A program made the translations under genes and the position numbers. A stretch of DNA of 46,636 nucleotides, taken from assembly GCA_964542765.1 (NCBI GenBank), contig CAZIVO010000015.1:1-46636 (forward strand), in the 5' to 3' direction. The first letter of the stretch is position 1, and each line of letters begins with the position of its first letter. Of this stretch, positions 43,557 to 46,636 are shown one piece after another. The notes under the pieces are model-generated. The model was given only the letters and a program-made list of their open reading frames with translations. It was not told the origin of the DNA and made no database searches. Origin of the DNA: CAZIVO01 sp964542765. Lineage in GTDB: Bacteria > Planctomycetota > UBA1135 > UBA2386.

Positions 43557-45020
43557 TCACTTCATATTCTGCAGCGCATGCGTCGGTAGCGGCAGATAAT
43601 CGTGCTCGCGAATCATCCAGCTCTCAAGCTGCTCGCGAAGAGCACGTTCCGTGTCGGTGACCGACTTCTCCCCCGCCAGATTCTTGAGTTCCAGAGGATC
43701 GTTCCGCAGATCGTATAACTCGACGATCGGTCGCGGGTTTTGAAAGAAGAGCCGTTCGTGCAAAGGCGAGAGCGTGCCCGCTGCATGTGCCGACTGAATC
43801 GCCTTCCAGGCATCCTTGCCGAACATGTCGACCGGCGTGTAGGAACGGTTCGGCAGTGCGTTGTAGATGTAACGGTAACGCTTCGTGGTGATTGAACGCG
43901 AAAGGTCCAGGCCATCGGTTCGGGTGATCGGTCCCCAATGCCAGCCGCGCTCAGAGAAAACGTATTGCCGGCCTTCAGCCTGCTCGCCGAGAAGTTGCCG
44001 AAGAAAACTGACGCCCGTCATTTCTTTCAGCTGTTTCATTCCGCATGCGGCGAGAATCGTCGGGCCGAGGTCTGTGCCACAGACAAGCGCCGAAGAATTC
44101 GACCCCGGCTTGACTCGGCGGGGCCACCGGATCATCAGCGGGACATGAGTGCCGCGGTCGAACAGAGTTCCTTTGCCACGAAGCAGCGCTTCGCCGTTGT
44201 CGCCCATAAAGATGACGAGCGTGTTTTCTTCGATACCGCGGGTCTTCAGAAGTTGCATGACCAGTCCGAATCCATGATCCAGTTCGCGAACCGACGCGAG
44301 ATACCTGGCGTAATCGATGCGAACTTCAGGAAGATCGGGCCAGTCGGCCGGCAGTTTTAATTCGCTCGGATCGATGCCATCGAATTTCAGAGCAAACTTT
44401 CGATGCGGCTGATTAAAGCCGAAGTAAAGGAAGAACGGTTTTTCGTCGGGCACCTTGTCCAGAGCAGCGGAAACCTGATCGGCGACTTGAAGTAATCTGC
44501 CGCCTCTTGTCCGCGCAGATCGCACGAAGTGATCAAACCGCTCGTCGAGACTCTGCATGCCGGCTTCACCCAGCGTCCTGTCAATGTTCTCCGCTTCACG
44601 GACGCGCCCATCGAGATGCTGATGGCGTCCGTCCAGTCCCACCCAATAGCCGTTGGCGCGAAGCACGTCCGTGAAGAAGCGAACATCAGCGCGTGGCGGC
44701 TGCGCGAATCGAGTGACGCCCAGACCGACGGGAGACCGACACGCAAACATCGAAATCCGTGACGGAGCACATTGCGGGGCGGACGTGTAAGCCCGATCAA
44801 ACCGCATTCCCTGCTCGGCGAACTTCCGAAGGTTCGGTGTAATCTTGAACCGCTTGGTGTTTTCGTCTTCGTAACAGCTGACATGCGGGACACTGTGATC
44901 ATCGGAGAGAATCAGCAGCACATTTGGTCGAGACTGCCCAGCCAACAGTGACGAACCGAAACCGGCCACAAGAAACACGGTCACAAACCCACGCAGTGCT
45001 GATTGAGAATTCATGGACAT
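43557..45020 (-). CDS. Exported type I sulfatase
   Basis: A 487-residue exported sulfatase. A signal peptide (MSMNSQ...GSSLLAG) precedes RPNVLLILSDDHS, the metal-binding start of the alkaline phosphatase/sulfatase fold. CAPSR is the formylglycine motif CxPSR, in which Cys becomes the catalytic formylglycine. Further metal-site blocks are LVIFMGDNGE and the IRWPRRVKPG segment. It removes sulfate from polysaccharides or other sulfate esters. The frame is open up to 45134, and three nearby ATGs are possible. It lies downstream of the DUF1592-type gene on the same strand, a pairing common in planctomycete genomes. Its GC content is visibly lower than most of the window. Confidence 0.92.
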   Translation of the reverse strand: MSMNSQSALRGFVTVFLVAGFGSSLLAGQSRPNVLLILSDDHSVPHVSCYEDENTKRFKITPNLRKFAEQGMRFDRAYTSAPQCAPSRISMFACRSPVGLGVTRFAQPPRADVRFFTDVLRANGYWVGLDGRHQHLDGRVREAENIDRTLGEAGMQSLDERFDHFVRSARTRGGRLLQVADQVSAALDKVPDEKPFFLYFGFNQPHRKFALKFDGIDPSELKLPADWPDLPEVRIDYARYLASVRELDHGFGLVMQLLKTRGIEENTLVIFMGDNGEALLRGKGTLFDRGTHVPLMIRWPRRVKPGSNSSALVCGTDLGPTILAACGMKQLKEMTGVSFLRQLLGEQAEGRQYVFSERGWHWGPITRTDGLDLSRSITTKRYRYIYNALPNRSYTPVDMFGKDAWKAIQSAHAAGTLSPLHERLFFQNPRPIVELYDLRNDPLELKNLAGEKSVTDTERALREQLESWMIREHDYLPLPTHALQNMK

Positions 45021-45137
45021 ACGCAGAGTTTCCAGGAGACCCATCGGATTGCGGATGATACCCGCCACTTTCGACGTGACATTGAATGCTGCAAGGTGAC
45101 TCAATGAGGTGGCAGTCAACGATCCAGCCCTCATCGC

Positions 45138-46636
45138 TTAATTGCTCAGGAACGGCTTGCTCAGAACAACCAGATGCATGAGCTCGCGCAGGCCGCCTTT
45201 CTTGCCGTCGAGTTCAGCGAGAATCTCATCGACGCTGGCGCGGTCGCCGACTTCGAGTTCGCGTCCCAAGGCGTAGGTCATCAGTTTTTCGGTCAGGCAG
45301 CGGTTGAACTGGTCCTGCCGATCTACAAGGAGTTTTCGGAATTGCGGAACTGTCCGAAACGAATCTCCGCCCGGGAGTTTGCCGGCGGAATCGATAGGTT
45401 TTTTCTCCTCGTATTCGTCCCGCCAGCCTCCGATGGCGTCGAAGTTTTCCAACGCGAAGCCGAGCGGATCGATCTTGCGATGGCATTCGGCGCACGTTGC
45501 GATTTCCCGATGCTTTACGAGTTGCTCGCGAATGGTGACAGCGCCGCGGATATCAGGTTCGATCTCAGGAACGTCAGGCGGAGGGGGCGGTGGCGTGTAG
45601 CCCAGCAATTTTTCCAACACGTAAATACCGCGGACAACGGGCGACGTATCCACGCCGTTGGCCGAGGCCGTCAGGAAAGCGCCGTGGCCTAGCAATCCGC
45701 CACGTCGGCTGCCTTTGAGCGAAACACGCTGCAACTCGTTGCCCTGGACACCTTCGATGTCGTAGTGCAAAGCGAGTTCGCGATTGAGAAACGAATAGTC
45801 AGCGTCCAGGAATTCCCGCAGCGACAGATTGTTATCAAGCACGTGCCGGAAAAACGTTTCCGTCTCATTGCGCATCGCGGTTTCGAGGTTGTCGCGGTGG
45901 TACTCAAGAAAGCCTCCTGACGGAGGCATGGTTCCGATGTTGTCCAGGTCCAGCCATCGACGCACGAAATGCCTGACAAATCGATCCGACCTTGAATCGG
46001 CAAGCATGCGTGTCACTTGCGCCGATAAATCAGACTGCAATTTTCCGGCGGCTGCCAGCTTGAGAAGAGTTTCATCGGGAAGCGATGACCAGAGGAAATA
46101 CGACAACCGCGATGCCAACGCGACTTCGTTCAGCTCACCTTCACCCAGATTCAGATACAGGAATCCGGGAGAACAGAGAATCGCCTGGCAGCCAATCTGG
46201 AAGGCCTGTAAGGGCTCCACGCCTTCGTTGAGCTTGCCGGCCACGAGTTGCTGGATCGGCGCCAACTCCCCTTCCAGTGGCGCACGACGAAAGGCCTTCT
46301 CGGCGAAGGCCTCCAGCCGCTGAATCATCGTCTTGGCGTTTAGCTTGCCCGGTGTCAGGTTGCCATATAACGCGCGGTGTCCATCGGTCGGCCAGGTATC
46401 AACGTGCGGACCTTCGACCCCGATCTCCCAGATCCGCAGGCGCGGCCCCTGATAAGCCTTGAGCACGCCGTGAGCCTTTTCGGTGCCGCCCTTCATGCCG
46501 ACGAACGGTTTGAACTCCGGTTTATCGGCGGCCTGAGCTGTTAGCACTCGGACCATTCGCTTGGCCGCCAGGGGGCCATTTCGAAAGCGGACTTCCGGCT
46601 CGTAGCCGGCTTCCATGTAGACCTTCCACTCGAACC
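45138..46636 (-). CDS. DUF1592/DUF1588/DUF1585 planctomycete cytochrome-type protein (partial)
   Basis: At least 499 codons, cut by the window end: the frame continues beyond 46636, so the N-terminus (signal peptide, haem-binding and DUF1587 parts) is missing. Visible in order are a DUF1595-like region ending in MIQRLEAFAEKAFRRAP, DUF1592 (ASRLSYFLWSSLPDETLL, DRFVRHFVRRWLDLDNIG), DUF1588 (FLDADYSFLNRELALHYDIEG, HGAFLTASANGVDTSPVVRG) with CAECH as a haem c-like site, and DUF1585 near the C-terminus (KLMTYALGRELE). Such proteins are a hallmark of Planctomycetota and occur in families next to sulfatases. Function is unsettled; a periplasmic redox or structural role is presumed. Confidence 0.9.
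   Translation of the reverse strand, partial: FEWKVYMEAGYEPEVRFRNGPLAAKRMVRVLTAQAADKPEFKPFVGMKGGTEKAHGVLKAYQGPRLRIWEIGVEGPHVDTWPTDGHRALYGNLTPGKLNAKTMIQRLEAFAEKAFRRAPLEGELAPIQQLVAGKLNEGVEPLQAFQIGCQAILCSPGFLYLNLGEGELNEVALASRLSYFLWSSLPDETLLKLAAAGKLQSDLSAQVTRMLADSRSDRFVRHFVRRWLDLDNIGTMPPSGGFLEYHRDNLETAMRNETETFFRHVLDNNLSLREFLDADYSFLNRELALHYDIEGVQGNELQRVSLKGSRRGGLLGHGAFLTASANGVDTSPVVRGIYVLEKLLGYTPPPPPPDVPEIEPDIRGAVTIREQLVKHREIATCAECHRKIDPLGFALENFDAIGGWRDEYEEKKPIDSAGKLPGGDSFRTVPQFRKLLVDRQDQFNRCLTEKLMTYALGRELEVGDRASVDEILAELDGKKGGLRELMHLVVLSKPFLSN

Noticed and set aside
43372..43560. 62-codon open frame ahead of the small Cys protein
   Set aside because: Ala/Ser/Asn-rich without recognisable motif, and crosses the inverted repeat; kept only as possible.

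Overview
The window looks like a chromosome segment of a high-GC (about 60%) Gram-negative bacterium, most probably a planctomycete (Planctomycetota). This rests on the gene mix: a DUF1592/1588/1585 cytochrome-type protein beside a type I sulfatase, a GldA / GldF-GldG fusion / DUF4340 operon, a zincin next to a Ddl-like ATP-grasp, a bacterial STT3-like oligosaccharyltransferase, a Hanks-type kinase, multihaem c proteins and many lipoproteins. No rRNA, tRNA, CRISPR array, insertion sequence, integrase or phage gene was seen. Species cannot be named.

Layout. 0-1.1 kb: eroded phenylalanine hydroxylase relic that has lost two of three iron ligands. 1.1-4 kb: sialate O-acetylesterase-like gene, divergent yeast-type cytosine deaminase, family 2 glycosyltransferase. 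4-11 kb (minus): TPR lipoprotein, orphan NtrY-like histidine kinase, and a 1226-residue membrane-anchored protein of about eleven carboxypeptidase-regulatory-like (Ig-fold) repeats whose stop overlaps the glycosyltransferase start. 11.3-13.5 kb (plus): HEAGH zincin and ATP-grasp ligase pair. 13.6-16.7 kb: STT3-like oligosaccharyltransferase and a divergent outer-membrane lipoprotein. 16.8-21.9 kb (minus): ABC ATPase, GldF/GldG fusion and DUF4340 protein with overlapping ends and strong ribosome sites. 22.2-25.3 kb (minus): pentahaem c protein and a Ser/Thr kinase.

25.7-28.4 kb (plus): Gly-linker lipoprotein with a metzincin-like site, then an exported helical-repeat protein. 28.4-31.1 kb: family 4 glycosyltransferase divergent from an exported unknown. 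31.1-36.5 kb (minus): acylphosphatase, tandem retropepsin-TPR lipoprotein, then cyclodeaminase, gpmI and an M28 peptidase with touching ends. 36.7-43 kb: exported HEAVH peptidase, divergent threonine synthase, M16 protease, aquaporin. 43.1-46.6 kb: small Cys protein, sulfatase and a DUF1592-type protein cut by the window end; this last part has visibly lower GC.

Functional picture. Much of the window encodes envelope or exported proteins: at least six different protease-like folds, three glycan-handling enzymes (two cytoplasmic glycosyltransferases and an oligosaccharyltransferase) and several lipoproteins, mixed with housekeeping enzymes (gpmI, threonine synthase, cyclodeaminase). The best candidate for an undescribed system is the zincin plus ATP-grasp pair, followed by the double-retropepsin lipoprotein. 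All functional statements come from reading sequence motifs; no database search was run.
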